Below, one piece after another: positions 8,035 to 16,601 of a DNA stretch of 64,000 bases. A model generated the notes under the pieces. That model saw nothing but the letters and a program-made list of their open reading frames with translations. It did no database searches and had not been told where the DNA came from. The translations under genes and the position numbers were made by a program. Where the stretch lies: positions 248,001 through 312,000 of the forward strand of contig JACKBL010000006.1 in NCBI GenBank assembly GCA_020634515.1. Direction: 5' to 3'. The DNA comes from Ardenticatenales bacterium. Lineage in GTDB: Bacteria; Chloroflexota; Anaerolineae; Promineifilales; Promineifilaceae. Position 1 is the first letter of the stretch. Each line of letters begins with the position of its first letter.

Positions 8035-8709
8035 TCAAACTGCCTCGCTCAGCCTGTAGCCAAAGCCGCGGATGGTGTGGATCAGTGGGTAGTCGCTGTC
8101 CCGATCAATCTTGCGCCGCAAATAGCCAATGTAAACATCCACGACGTTGGACTCGTTGTAAAAATCGAAATTCCAGACGTGTTCGCCGATTTGCGTGCGG
8201 CTGAGTACCTGGTTTGGGTGGCGCATCAGATACTCCAGTACAGCGAATTCCCGCGGACTGAGGTCAATCAACCGGCTGCCGCGCCGTACTTCCCGTCTGG
8301 CAGTGTCCAGGGCCAGGTCGCTTACTTGCAGCACGGTCTGGCTTTGCAGAGGGGGGCGGCGCAGCAACGCGCGCACGCGCGCCAGCAGTTCGGCAAAAGC
8401 AAAAGGCTTCACCAGGTAATCGTCGGCTCCCGCGTCCAGGCCGGTCACGCGGTCGTCCACCGTATCCCGGGCCGTGAGCATGAGGGCCGGGGTCTGGTCG
8501 CCGCGCCGACGCAGATCACGCAGCGCGTCCAGCCCACTCATGACGGGGAGCATGATGTCCAGCACGTAGGCGTCATAGTCCGCCGCCAGGGCATAATCCA
8601 CGGCAGCGCGCCCGTCGCCGACAAGGTCCACGGCGTAGCCCGCTTCCATGAGACCTTGCCGCACAAAACCGGCAATGCCGGGTTCGTCTTCCACAACCAA
8701 AATCCGCAT
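8035..8709 (-). CDS. OmpR/PhoB-family response regulator
   Basis: A 224-residue DNA-binding response regulator. The receiver domain has the acidic pair in VVEDE, the phosphoacceptor D51 in YVLDIMLP, T in LTARD and K in DYLVKPF. A winged helix (~130-222) carries LSPREFAVLEYLMRHPNQVL and a recognition helix ending VDVYIGYLRRKID. Start: ATG 8709 gives the canonical MRILVVEDE and is preceded by GGAGG at 5-6 nt. The frame is open further upstream to 8790, but that overlaps the hydrolase gene and has no ribosome site. It is co-transcribed with the kinase. A weak -10-like TAATAC lies about 45 bp upstream, without a good -35. Confidence 0.93.
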   Translation of the reverse strand: MRILVVEDEPGIAGFVRQGLMEAGYAVDLVGDGRAAVDYALAADYDAYVLDIMLPVMSGLDALRDLRRRGDQTPALMLTARDTVDDRVTGLDAGADDYLVKPFAFAELLARVRALLRRPPLQSQTVLQVSDLALDTARREVRRGSRLIDLSPREFAVLEYLMRHPNQVLSRTQIGEHVWNFDFYNESNVVDVYIGYLRRKIDRDSDYPLIHTIRGFGYRLSEAV

Positions 8710-8771
8710 GACAACCTCCAAGGCGCATGATTTGACTGCCCACGTATTATCGGCTCGCCAGCATTCCCAGG

Positions 8772-9680
8772 CTATGGCGCCGCCAACCATTCATCAAAAA
8801 ACGCCACGATCCGCCGCGCATACGCCTCTGGATGTGTTTGCGGCAGGCCGCTGTGCCAGGAATCCGGCACATTCCAGTGCGCCTTCGGCTCGCCCGCCAG
8901 CGCAAAAAACATCTCGTTCTGCCGCTTTTCCAGGCCACTACCCGTCGACACCAGCAGCAGCGGACGCGGCGCGATACGCCCGATCATCTCGCTGTTTGGC
9001 GTCGGCTGTGGCATGCCCAACTCCCAGGACATAAGGGCGAAAAGCAGCGGAAACGGGGTGTGCATGATCCGTTCCCGTATCGTCGCCGGTGGCGGGATGT
9101 CATCCCCCACGGCAAAACCCACGCCGTCTACCAACACGGCGCGCAGCGCCTCGTTCTGGGCGGCGGCGTTGAGGGCGATTTCGCCTCCGGTGGAGACGCC
9201 CAGAATGCCAATGCGGTTGGCGTCTACTTCGGGTCGGGCTTGCAGGAAAGCAATCGCTGCCGGCACATCCGCAATATCCTGCCAGCCAAAAGAGCGTCGC
9301 CGGCCTCCACTTTCCCCGCTGGCGCGTGCATCGTACATCAGCACGCCATAACCCTCCCGCGCCAACACCCGCGCCTGAAACCACGTTCCCATGCGATTCC
9401 CCCCGTACCCATGCAGCAGAATCACGGCGGCGCCATTCCGCGTGGGAATGTACCAGCCCGCCAGCGCCGCGCCATCCGGGGCAGCCAGCCTCACATCTTC
9501 ATACACAAATCCCTCGTCCGCCGGCGTCAGGCAGCAAACATCAGACGGCATGGGTCGCGTCAGCAAGTAGATCGTGCCCTGAACATAGGCGACCGTTCCC
9601 AAAAGAAGCGGCACCGCGAGTAACTTCGCCCAATAACGAATGCCCCGTTTTTGTCGTGGTTGTTGCGGCATTGACTGCAT
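8772..9680 (-). CDS. Alpha/beta hydrolase, membrane-anchored
   Basis: A 302-residue protein with a single N-terminal membrane segment (~18-40) and an alpha/beta-hydrolase domain. It has an oxyanion HGYGGN (H90-G91), nucleophile elbow GVSTGG (S163), a likely acid in the LVSTGSGLEKRQ region and the catalytic His in DSWHSGLPQT near the C-terminus. It resembles BAAT/dienelactone-type hydrolases with an uncleaved signal anchor. The start ATG 9680 has AGAGG 7 nt upstream; an in-frame TTG lies one codon earlier. It follows the MFS exporter in the same direction with a 63-bp gap. A role in trimming or activating the exported product is possible, but nothing in the sequence shows it. Confidence 0.8.
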   Translation of the reverse strand: MQSMPQQPRQKRGIRYWAKLLAVPLLLGTVAYVQGTIYLLTRPMPSDVCCLTPADEGFVYEDVRLAAPDGAALAGWYIPTRNGAAVILLHGYGGNRMGTWFQARVLAREGYGVLMYDARASGESGGRRRSFGWQDIADVPAAIAFLQARPEVDANRIGILGVSTGGEIALNAAAQNEALRAVLVDGVGFAVGDDIPPPATIRERIMHTPFPLLFALMSWELGMPQPTPNSEMIGRIAPRPLLLVSTGSGLEKRQNEMFFALAGEPKAHWNVPDSWHSGLPQTHPEAYARRIVAFFDEWLAAP

Positions 9681-9743
9681 CAAAACGCCTCTCGTTTTTC
9701 GTTGACGGTTAACGGTTGATTGTTGGCAGCGGGCATCGTTCCA

Positions 9744-11114
9744 CTAACTCCCTCCGGCCATTGCCGTCGCCATTTCCGGGGTGGGCTGCGCATCGGGGAG
9801 TTCCTCCTCAACATGGCGCACCCGGGGCGAAGCAAGCGCCATCAGGGTGACAAGAATAACGGTCACGCCCATGACTATAAACAAAAGCCCAATCCCCCGC
9901 CCGCCGCCGACGCCAATCACGCGCCCCACCGTCTGGCTTAACGGGCCACCCTCAACCAGCAGCGGCTCAAAAACGTAATCCGCGAGCGGACCGGCGGCCA
10001 GTGACGCCACGGGCAGAACGGCCGTCGTTGCCGCATTTTTGAGCGCAAAAACGCGCCCCTGGATGTCTGGGTCCACCTTGCTTTGCCAGATGGCTTCGTC
10101 GGAACCGCCGATAATGGGGACGGTGAGCAGTGCCAGGAACATGGCCATGGTGACGAGCATGACCTGGGGGCGCAGACCAATCAGGATCAATCCCATGCCG
10201 AGCAAGAAGCCCGGCCCCAACACGCCAAGCACGCGCCGCTTTGGTCCGCCGGACGCGCTCATCAGGCCGCCGCCCACCAGCATGCCCAGGCTGCCAATGG
10301 ACATCACGCGCCCCAATGTCGTTTCCGTCGCAAACTCTAGCACCAACGGAATAAAGAGAACCTGGGCCACGCCGTAAATCAGTCCCACCAGGCTCATGAA
10401 CAACAGCAGCCCCATCAGGCCAGGGCGTTGGCGGATATAGCGCCAGCCGGCGGCGGTTTCGTTGCCAAATGAGCCTCGCCCGGCGGCGGAGTCGCCTTCT
10501 GGCTGCGCGGATGGGGCCGATTGGGCCAGATGGGGGAGGCGGATCAGGGATAGGGTGAGGACGGCAAAGAGAAAGGTGGCAAAGTCGATGAGGATGACAC
10601 CCTGAAGGTGGATGAAGGGCAGCAGCGCACCTGCCAGAACGGGGGAGGCGATTTCGCCGACGCCGCGGCCGAGTTGTACCAGGCCATTGGCGCGACCAAG
10701 CTGCTCTTTGGGGACGACGCGGGCGATGAGGGAAGCGTAGGCGGGCCATTGGATGGAGCGGAAGGCGGCATTGGCGGCTACGGACACGTAGATATGCCAG
10801 ATTTCCAGCCGTCCAACCCAAAATAACACTGCAATGAAGAGGGTGCTCAAAGCCGCGCCGGAGTCGCTGATGATCATTGCCAGCCGTTTGTCCCAACGGT
10901 CTACTAAGGACCCGGCCAGGGGGGACATAACCACAATGCCCATGTAGAAGAACAGCGTTACCAGCGCCAACTGCGTGGCGGAGCCGGTTCCCTGGTATAC
11001 CCAAACACTGAGGGCGAAGCTGGTCAGGCCGGAACCGATCAGGGAAACGAGTTGACCGCCCCAAACGATGAAAAAGCCGCGGATGCCTTGCCGCGCCGTT
11101 GTCTCTGAACTCAT
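9744..11114 (-). CDS. MFS exporter (EntS/MFS_3-like)
   Basis: A 456-residue major facilitator with about 12 hydrophobic helices. The loop 2-3 signature-like segment SPLAGSLVDRWDKRL (~63-77) is typical of MFS_3 members such as the enterobactin exporter EntS. The family often sits beside NRPS clusters and exports their products. The start ATG 11114 has AGGAG 9 nt upstream and lies 18 bp after the NRPS stop, so it is almost certainly co-transcribed with the synthetases. Polar linkers at ~205-225 and ~430-456 are unremarkable. Confidence 0.85.
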   Translation of the reverse strand: MSSETTARQGIRGFFIVWGGQLVSLIGSGLTSFALSVWVYQGTGSATQLALVTLFFYMGIVVMSPLAGSLVDRWDKRLAMIISDSGAALSTLFIAVLFWVGRLEIWHIYVSVAANAAFRSIQWPAYASLIARVVPKEQLGRANGLVQLGRGVGEIASPVLAGALLPFIHLQGVILIDFATFLFAVLTLSLIRLPHLAQSAPSAQPEGDSAAGRGSFGNETAAGWRYIRQRPGLMGLLLFMSLVGLIYGVAQVLFIPLVLEFATETTLGRVMSIGSLGMLVGGGLMSASGGPKRRVLGVLGPGFLLGMGLILIGLRPQVMLVTMAMFLALLTVPIIGGSDEAIWQSKVDPDIQGRVFALKNAATTAVLPVASLAAGPLADYVFEPLLVEGGPLSQTVGRVIGVGGGRGIGLLFIVMGVTVILVTLMALASPRVRHVEEELPDAQPTPEMATAMAGGS

Positions 11115-11132
11115 GTGTTATGTCTCCTGTCC

Positions 11133-14100
11133 TTAGTCCGCGTTTTCTAATGCTTCGCGGAAGCAAATGCCCAGAATGCGGGCGTTTTCCCGATTTTCGA
11201 TCATGCTGTTGTGGTTGCCAGGAACGGTGACGACGCGGAACGGGCCGGTCATTCGTGTGCCCCAACCCAGGTCTTCTGGTTCGGCGGGGGGATGGTCGGC
11301 GGCGCGGAAGAGGATGGCGGGGCCATCGTAGGGGCGAATCTGGTAGCTGCATTCGGCGCGCATATTGGCTTCGTAGACGTGCAGGTAGGTGCGCATGTAG
11401 TCCAGGGTGACGTCAGGGGGGACGGCGTCCAGGGCTTTGGCTTGTTGCAGGAGGTATGCTAACTGTGCCGATGGGTCGAGGTGGGCTACGTCGGCCACGG
11501 AAACGTCATGTCCGGCGCCTTTGAGGGTGGCGACGAAGAAGCTGACTTCGTTATTAAGGGCCTGGGTGTCTATGTCTGCCGGCATTTCCTCTTGCTCGCT
11601 CGACGTATCCAACAATGCCAACAAATTTACCTGCTCTCCCCGCGCCCGCAACTGCTGCGCCATCGCGTGCGCCACCAATCCCCCTGAACACCACCCGCCC
11701 AGGAGATACGGACCATGTGGCTGCACCTCGCGCATCGCCGCGATGTAGCGGGCGGCCAGCGCCTCCATCTGGTCGGGCATCCGCTCGTGCCCCCCCAACC
11801 CCACGGCTTCGATTCCATAAAATGGACGGTCGTGCATACCGCGCCCGCCTTTGCCCATGTGCTGTGCCATTTCGTAGTAGCAAAGCACATTGCCGCCTGC
11901 CGGATGCACACAAAAAACGGGTCGCTTATAGCCTTCCGGCTGAATGGCAATGACCGGTCCCTGGGCGGCATCCGCGCTTTGTTGGCGAATGAGCGCGGCC
12001 ATCTCGGCGATGGTGGGTCCCTGAAAGAGTGCGGAGAGCGGGAGTTGTACGTTCATTTTCTGCTGTACCTGGGATACCAGGCGGGCGGCCAGCAGGGAAT
12101 GTCCGCCTATCTCGAAGAAGTTGTCCTTAACGCCCAGACGACGGCCATTGAGGACGCTTTCCCAGATTTGCACCAGTTGCAGTTCGGTCATGTTGCGCGG
12201 GGGCAGGTAGGCGGCGTGCAGGTCGTCCGGGTGGGCTTCGGGGTCGGGCAGGGCGCGCCGGTTGATTTTGCCGTTTGGGGTCAGGGGCAGCACGTCGAGG
12301 ATGACGAAAGATGCCGGCATCATATACTCCGGCAGCCGCTCTTTTAGAAAAACGCGCAATGCCGGCACAAGCGCCTGCACCGCGGCCGTTCGCGTCGGAT
12401 TATTGGCATACTGTCGCCAGGAACGGGCCGACTGCCTGGTTCGGATTCGCGGCGCATAACCACGAACGCCCGCCCTCACCAAAAGCACCTCACAAGCCCC
12501 CTCATCGTGCCCATCCCACATCACCACCGCCTCGTAAGGCAGCCGCTCCCCCAACGCCCAAAACACAGACGGGTCTATCCCCGTAGTCGCCACGCTTGCC
12601 AGCCGTTCGCGGTAGGCGGACACCGGCGCTTCCGGCTCCGCCTGCTTCATCCACGCTTGCGCTACCCGCTCCGCGTGCAGGCGGGCATTGGGCACGCGGC
12701 TGATCCAAACGGCATCCGGTTGCTGTCCCCTCAATAGTTGCTCCAGGGACGCCAGCGTGACGGATTGCGCCTGCCAATCCAGCTCGATCTCGTTTGGCGG
12801 TTTTCCCTCCGTCGTTGTCTCCTGATCCAGGCGTAAAACCACATCGTAGCGGAAACGAGTAAGCTCATTTTCCGCCACGCCCCGTTTGAGATGAACCTCG
12901 GCGCGCATAATGGGGGGCAGATGGGCAGCACTACCGGGCAGGGCAGCGAAGAAGTCTGGATCGACAACCAACTCGTTTTCCTGCGCCTGGCTTACCTTGA
13001 CGGTCTGTTCGATCTGCGCTTTTGTGGTCTCCTCATGCGCCTGGAATAGGGCCACGGACAAGTGGAATGTCTGCAGCAAGGCCAGGTTACGCACGTCTCC
13101 CACGAAAATGGCTCCACCAGGTCGCAGCAGGCGGGCCGCTTCGGAAAGAACGTGACGCAAGTAATCAATGGACGGGAAGTATTGCACGACTGAATTGAGA
13201 ATAACCAGGTCGAAATGCTGTTCAGGCAGGCCACGGAGGTTGCCTGCTTCCCGCTGTTCTACCGTGGCGTGCGGCATGGGCTGCGCGTGCAGGCGGTGAC
13301 GAATGTAATCCAGCGGCTCTCGCACAAAATCGGTGCCGTGGTATTGAGCAACATGGGGGGCTATTTGGAAAAGAAGCATCCCGCTGCCGCACCCTATCTC
13401 TAACACCCGCGCCGTTTGCTCTCCTTGTTGCGCCAGCAGGGCGCGAATGCGGGAGACGGTTTCTGCCAGCCACTCTTCCATCTCTTCATGGGGAATAGGT
13501 TGGTGCGTGTAGCTGCTATCCCAACCGCTGGCCTGGAAAGGGGAGAGCGTTTGCAGGCGCACGGGATCATAAACGTCGTCCCACACATTGCGCCAATTGG
13601 CGACTTGCTCTTGTGTCAGTTGGTCGCTTCCCTGCGTTAGATCGGGGAGGACGTAGGCGACGAGTTTTTTGTCGCCATACTCGTCGGGTCGGGCCACGAC
13701 TACGGCCTCTTGCACTTGTGCGTGCTGGCGCAGGGCGGTTTCGATTTCACCTAATTCGATGCGAAAACCGCGTACTTTGACCTGGTGGTCGATGCGGCCA
13801 ATGAATTCCAGGAGGCCATCGGGGAGGTAGCGCACGAGGTCGCCTGTTTTGTACAGGCGCGCGCCGGGCGCGGGGGTGAAGGGGTCGGGCACAAAGGCGG
13901 CGTCGGTGCGTTCGGGATCATGCAGGTAGCCGCGGCCAACGCCAATGCCGGCAATACACAACTCGCCCCGCACCCCGCGCGGCACAGGCGCCAGATGTCC
14001 GTCCACCACGTAGGCACGCATGTTCATGACCGGGCGACCAATGGGCATATGAATCACGGACTCCGGCGGCGGCGCGTAAATGGGATAGTGGGTCACATCA

Positions 14101-16535
14101 TCGGAGCATTCCGTGGGACCGTAGGCGTTCAAAAGCGGGATTTGTGGATACGTGGCAAACCAGTCGCGGCAAAGCGACGGAGCCAGCGCCTCCCCCGTGG
14201 GAATCATCCAACGCAGGGCGGAGAGTTTGTTTTCCGTTGCGGCGGCCTCTTCCAGAACGAGCCGCATCATGGAGGGAACCGCTTCCCAGATCGTTACGCC
14301 ATCTGCGGAAACCTGCCGCGGCAGCGCCACCGGATCATGCGTAACCTCATCCGGGTAGATGACGACCTGCCCGCCGACCAGCGCCGCCGCCAGGAACTGC
14401 CACACGGAGATGTCGAAGCATTGGGAAGCGGTTTGGGCGATCACGTCCGCCGCCGTCAGGTTCAGGTCGCGGATTTTGGCAAACAGGTGGTTAATCATCC
14501 CCACCTGCTCCACCATGGCCCCCTTGGGCGTGCCCGTCGAGCCAGACGTGTAGATGACGTAGGCCAGATCACGCGGCTGGCCGCGATGGGGGGGATTGGG
14601 CGCGGCGGTGTGCGCCGTCAGCGCGGATTCCAATGTCAGGACGCGGGGCTGCATCGGGGTGGGCAGATGCGCCAGGGCCGCCGTGAGTTGGGACTGCAAG
14701 GCGCGGCTGACCAGCACCAATGGGCTGCTGCTCTGGCGCAGGACCTGGGCCAATCGTTGCGGTGGGTGCAGTGGGTCCAGTGGCAAGTAAGCGCCGCCCG
14801 CTTTGAAGACGCCAATGACGGCGGCCAGGAAGGCGGCGCTGCGTTCGCTAAAAAGGGCAATAACACTGTCTGGCCCGACGCCTTCCTCAATGAGGATGGC
14901 GGCCAGGCTGTTACTTTGTGCGTTGAGATGGCCATAGGTAAGTGTCTCTCCCTGGTAAACGGCTGCCGTGGCTGTCGGGGTCTTTTCTACCTGGTGTTCA
15001 AACAGTTGCGGGAAAGTCTGATCCTGGGGAAATGGGATGGCGGTGTCGTTCCAGGCGTGCAGCAGTTGTTCTCGCTCCGCGGCGGTGAGCAGCGTTAGGT
15101 GGCTGATGGGCAGATCGGGCTGGGCGATGGCCGCGGCCAGTAGCTGTTCCAGGTGGCCCAGGAGGCGGGACATGGTGTCTTCGTGGAACAGGTCGGTGTT
15201 GTATTCGACCGATAAGGATGGCCCGGCGGACATGTCCACCAGTGTCAATTCCATGTCGAACTTGGCCGTTCCGGTATGCACCAGTAGGGGTTCGCTTTTC
15301 AGACTGCCCATTTGCAGACCGGTCAGGGGCAGGTTGCGCAGGGAGAACATGACCTGGAAAACGGGGGGACGGCTGAGGTCGCGCCGGGGTTGCAGGGCCT
15401 CGACGACTTTTTCAAAGGGGATGTCCTGGTGGGCGTAGGCGTCTAGCGCGGTTTCGCGGACCTGGGCGAGGAAGTCGCGGAAGGTGGGGTCGTTGTCGAG
15501 GTCGGCGCGTAGCACGAGGGTGTTCACGAAGAAGCCGATCAAGGGTTCTACTTCTACGGGGGAGCGGTTGGCGATGTCCGTGCCGATGACGAGGTCGGTT
15601 TGTCCGGTATAGCGATGGAGCAGAATCTGGAAGGCGGCCAACAGGGTCATGAATTGGGTGACGCCTTCTTGTTGGCTGAATTGCGTGACGGTTTCGAGCA
15701 AGGATGCCGGCATTACTCGTGACACAATCGCCCCATTAAACGTCTGCATGGGCGGGCGGGGGCGGTCCGTGTCCATTTCCAGCACGGGTAACTCGCCCCC
15801 TAACTGTCTTTGCCAATAGGCGAGTTGGCGAGTTTGCGTTTCCCCTTGCAGCCACTGTTGCTGCCAGGCGGCATAATCAACATACTGCACGGGGAGTTCT
15901 GGCAAGGGGGAAGGTTGTCCTTGAGAAAACGCTGCGTACAGGATCGCCATTTCCCGGATCAGCACGCCGACCGACCAGCCATCGGCCACGATGTGGTGAA
16001 CGGTGAGCAGGAGGATGTGTTCTTCCGCATCCAGTCGCAGCAGGCGCGCGCGTAGCGGCAGGTCATGGTGGAGCCGGAATGGGCGGCGGGCCTCCCGGTT
16101 TGCTTCTTCCGTGGCGGCTGCTGATCGTGAAGATGCCGGCACACCCATCAAATCCATCACGGGAATAGAGAGATGGGACGGTGGCTGAATCCGCTGCATC
16201 GGCTGGCCGTTAACGGACACGAACAGCGTGCGCAAGACCTGATGGCGGCGCACAATCTCGCTCAGCGTCTGCTCCAGCACGTCCACATCCAGCGGCCCTC
16301 GCAAGCGCAGCGCCGCCGGGATGTTGTAAAACGGGCTGTCCGGTTCCATTTGCGCCAGAAACCAGAGGCGCTGTTGCGCAAATGAAAGCGGAAAGGCATC
16401 GCCATCGGTGTCGCGCAGGCGGGGAATCGTGGTCGTCTCCGCCGTGGACGCAGCCGCGCGCTGTTTTAGTTTTCTCAGGAGTATCGCCTGTTTTTCCGGG
16501 CTGAGGTCAGCAAAACGTTTGAGGGCGTCGTTCAT
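11133..16535 (-). CDS. NRPS, terminal module C-A(MT)-PCP-TE
   Basis: 1800 residues. Condensation domain ~45-470 has active-site HHIVADG (~180). The adenylation domain starts ~500 with YTSGSTGTPKG (~660), NAYGPTE, YKTGD and GRIDHQVKVRGFRIELGEIE. An S-adenosylmethionine methyltransferase is inserted after core A8 (~1000-1395; motif VLEIGCGSG at ~1043), as in N-methylating modules. The adenylation core ends with NGKINR (~1420). The carrier domain has IGGHSLL (~1476). The thioesterase (~1545-1790) has GGWCSGG with Cys1616 in place of the usual Ser, and a C-terminal GNHNS His. Pocket residues by hand alignment to GrsA (235-331): D I W E I T A D D; I do not assign a substrate. This module should add an N-methylated residue and release the chain. 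Confidence 0.93.
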   Translation of the reverse strand: MNDALKRFADLSPEKQAILLRKLKQRAAASTAETTTIPRLRDTDGDAFPLSFAQQRLWFLAQMEPDSPFYNIPAALRLRGPLDVDVLEQTLSEIVRRHQVLRTLFVSVNGQPMQRIQPPSHLSIPVMDLMGVPASSRSAAATEEANREARRPFRLHHDLPLRARLLRLDAEEHILLLTVHHIVADGWSVGVLIREMAILYAAFSQGQPSPLPELPVQYVDYAAWQQQWLQGETQTRQLAYWQRQLGGELPVLEMDTDRPRPPMQTFNGAIVSRVMPASLLETVTQFSQQEGVTQFMTLLAAFQILLHRYTGQTDLVIGTDIANRSPVEVEPLIGFFVNTLVLRADLDNDPTFRDFLAQVRETALDAYAHQDIPFEKVVEALQPRRDLSRPPVFQVMFSLRNLPLTGLQMGSLKSEPLLVHTGTAKFDMELTLVDMSAGPSLSVEYNTDLFHEDTMSRLLGHLEQLLAAAIAQPDLPISHLTLLTAAEREQLLHAWNDTAIPFPQDQTFPQLFEHQVEKTPTATAAVYQGETLTYGHLNAQSNSLAAILIEEGVGPDSVIALFSERSAAFLAAVIGVFKAGGAYLPLDPLHPPQRLAQVLRQSSSPLVLVSRALQSQLTAALAHLPTPMQPRVLTLESALTAHTAAPNPPHRGQPRDLAYVIYTSGSTGTPKGAMVEQVGMINHLFAKIRDLNLTAADVIAQTASQCFDISVWQFLAAALVGGQVVIYPDEVTHDPVALPRQVSADGVTIWEAVPSMMRLVLEEAAATENKLSALRWMIPTGEALAPSLCRDWFATYPQIPLLNAYGPTECSDDVTHYPIYAPPPESVIHMPIGRPVMNMRAYVVDGHLAPVPRGVRGELCIAGIGVGRGYLHDPERTDAAFVPDPFTPAPGARLYKTGDLVRYLPDGLLEFIGRIDHQVKVRGFRIELGEIETALRQHAQVQEAVVVARPDEYGDKKLVAYVLPDLTQGSDQLTQEQVANWRNVWDDVYDPVRLQTLSPFQASGWDSSYTHQPIPHEEMEEWLAETVSRIRALLAQQGEQTARVLEIGCGSGMLLFQIAPHVAQYHGTDFVREPLDYIRHRLHAQPMPHATVEQREAGNLRGLPEQHFDLVILNSVVQYFPSIDYLRHVLSEAARLLRPGGAIFVGDVRNLALLQTFHLSVALFQAHEETTKAQIEQTVKVSQAQENELVVDPDFFAALPGSAAHLPPIMRAEVHLKRGVAENELTRFRYDVVLRLDQETTTEGKPPNEIELDWQAQSVTLASLEQLLRGQQPDAVWISRVPNARLHAERVAQAWMKQAEPEAPVSAYRERLASVATTGIDPSVFWALGERLPYEAVVMWDGHDEGACEVLLVRAGVRGYAPRIRTRQSARSWRQYANNPTRTAAVQALVPALRVFLKERLPEYMMPASFVILDVLPLTPNGKINRRALPDPEAHPDDLHAAYLPPRNMTELQLVQIWESVLNGRRLGVKDNFFEIGGHSLLAARLVSQVQQKMNVQLPLSALFQGPTIAEMAALIRQQSADAAQGPVIAIQPEGYKRPVFCVHPAGGNVLCYYEMAQHMGKGGRGMHDRPFYGIEAVGLGGHERMPDQMEALAARYIAAMREVQPHGPYLLGGWCSGGLVAHAMAQQLRARGEQVNLLALLDTSSEQEEMPADIDTQALNNEVSFFVATLKGAGHDVSVADVAHLDPSAQLAYLLQQAKALDAVPPDVTLDYMRTYLHVYEANMRAECSYQIRPYDGPAILFRAADHPPAEPEDLGWGTRMTGPFRVVTVPGNHNSMIENRENARILGICFREALENAD

Positions 16536-16549
16536 AATAAAGTCCTTCG

Positions 16550-16569
16550 AAGTCAGATTGGACCAATTT
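16550..16569. repeat. 20-nt palindromic element, copy 1
   Basis: AAGTCAGATTGGACCAATTT lies in the 66-bp gap upstream of the terminal NRPS, just ahead of its ribosome site. Its core ATTGG-A-CCAAT is an inverted repeat. A second copy with one mismatch is at 54626-54645, also in non-coding DNA of the same cluster. Confidence 0.7.
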
Positions 16570-16601
16570 TCTCTATCGCGGGACGAATCCGCGCCATCCC
16601 G

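Noticed and set aside
3972..8709. Bce-type peptide-antibiotic sensing module (two-component system plus ABC exporter)
   Set aside because: The kinase has a ~120-residue external sensor and the permease is ABC-2 type, not the FtsX-like BceB type. A 301-bp gap separates the two units.
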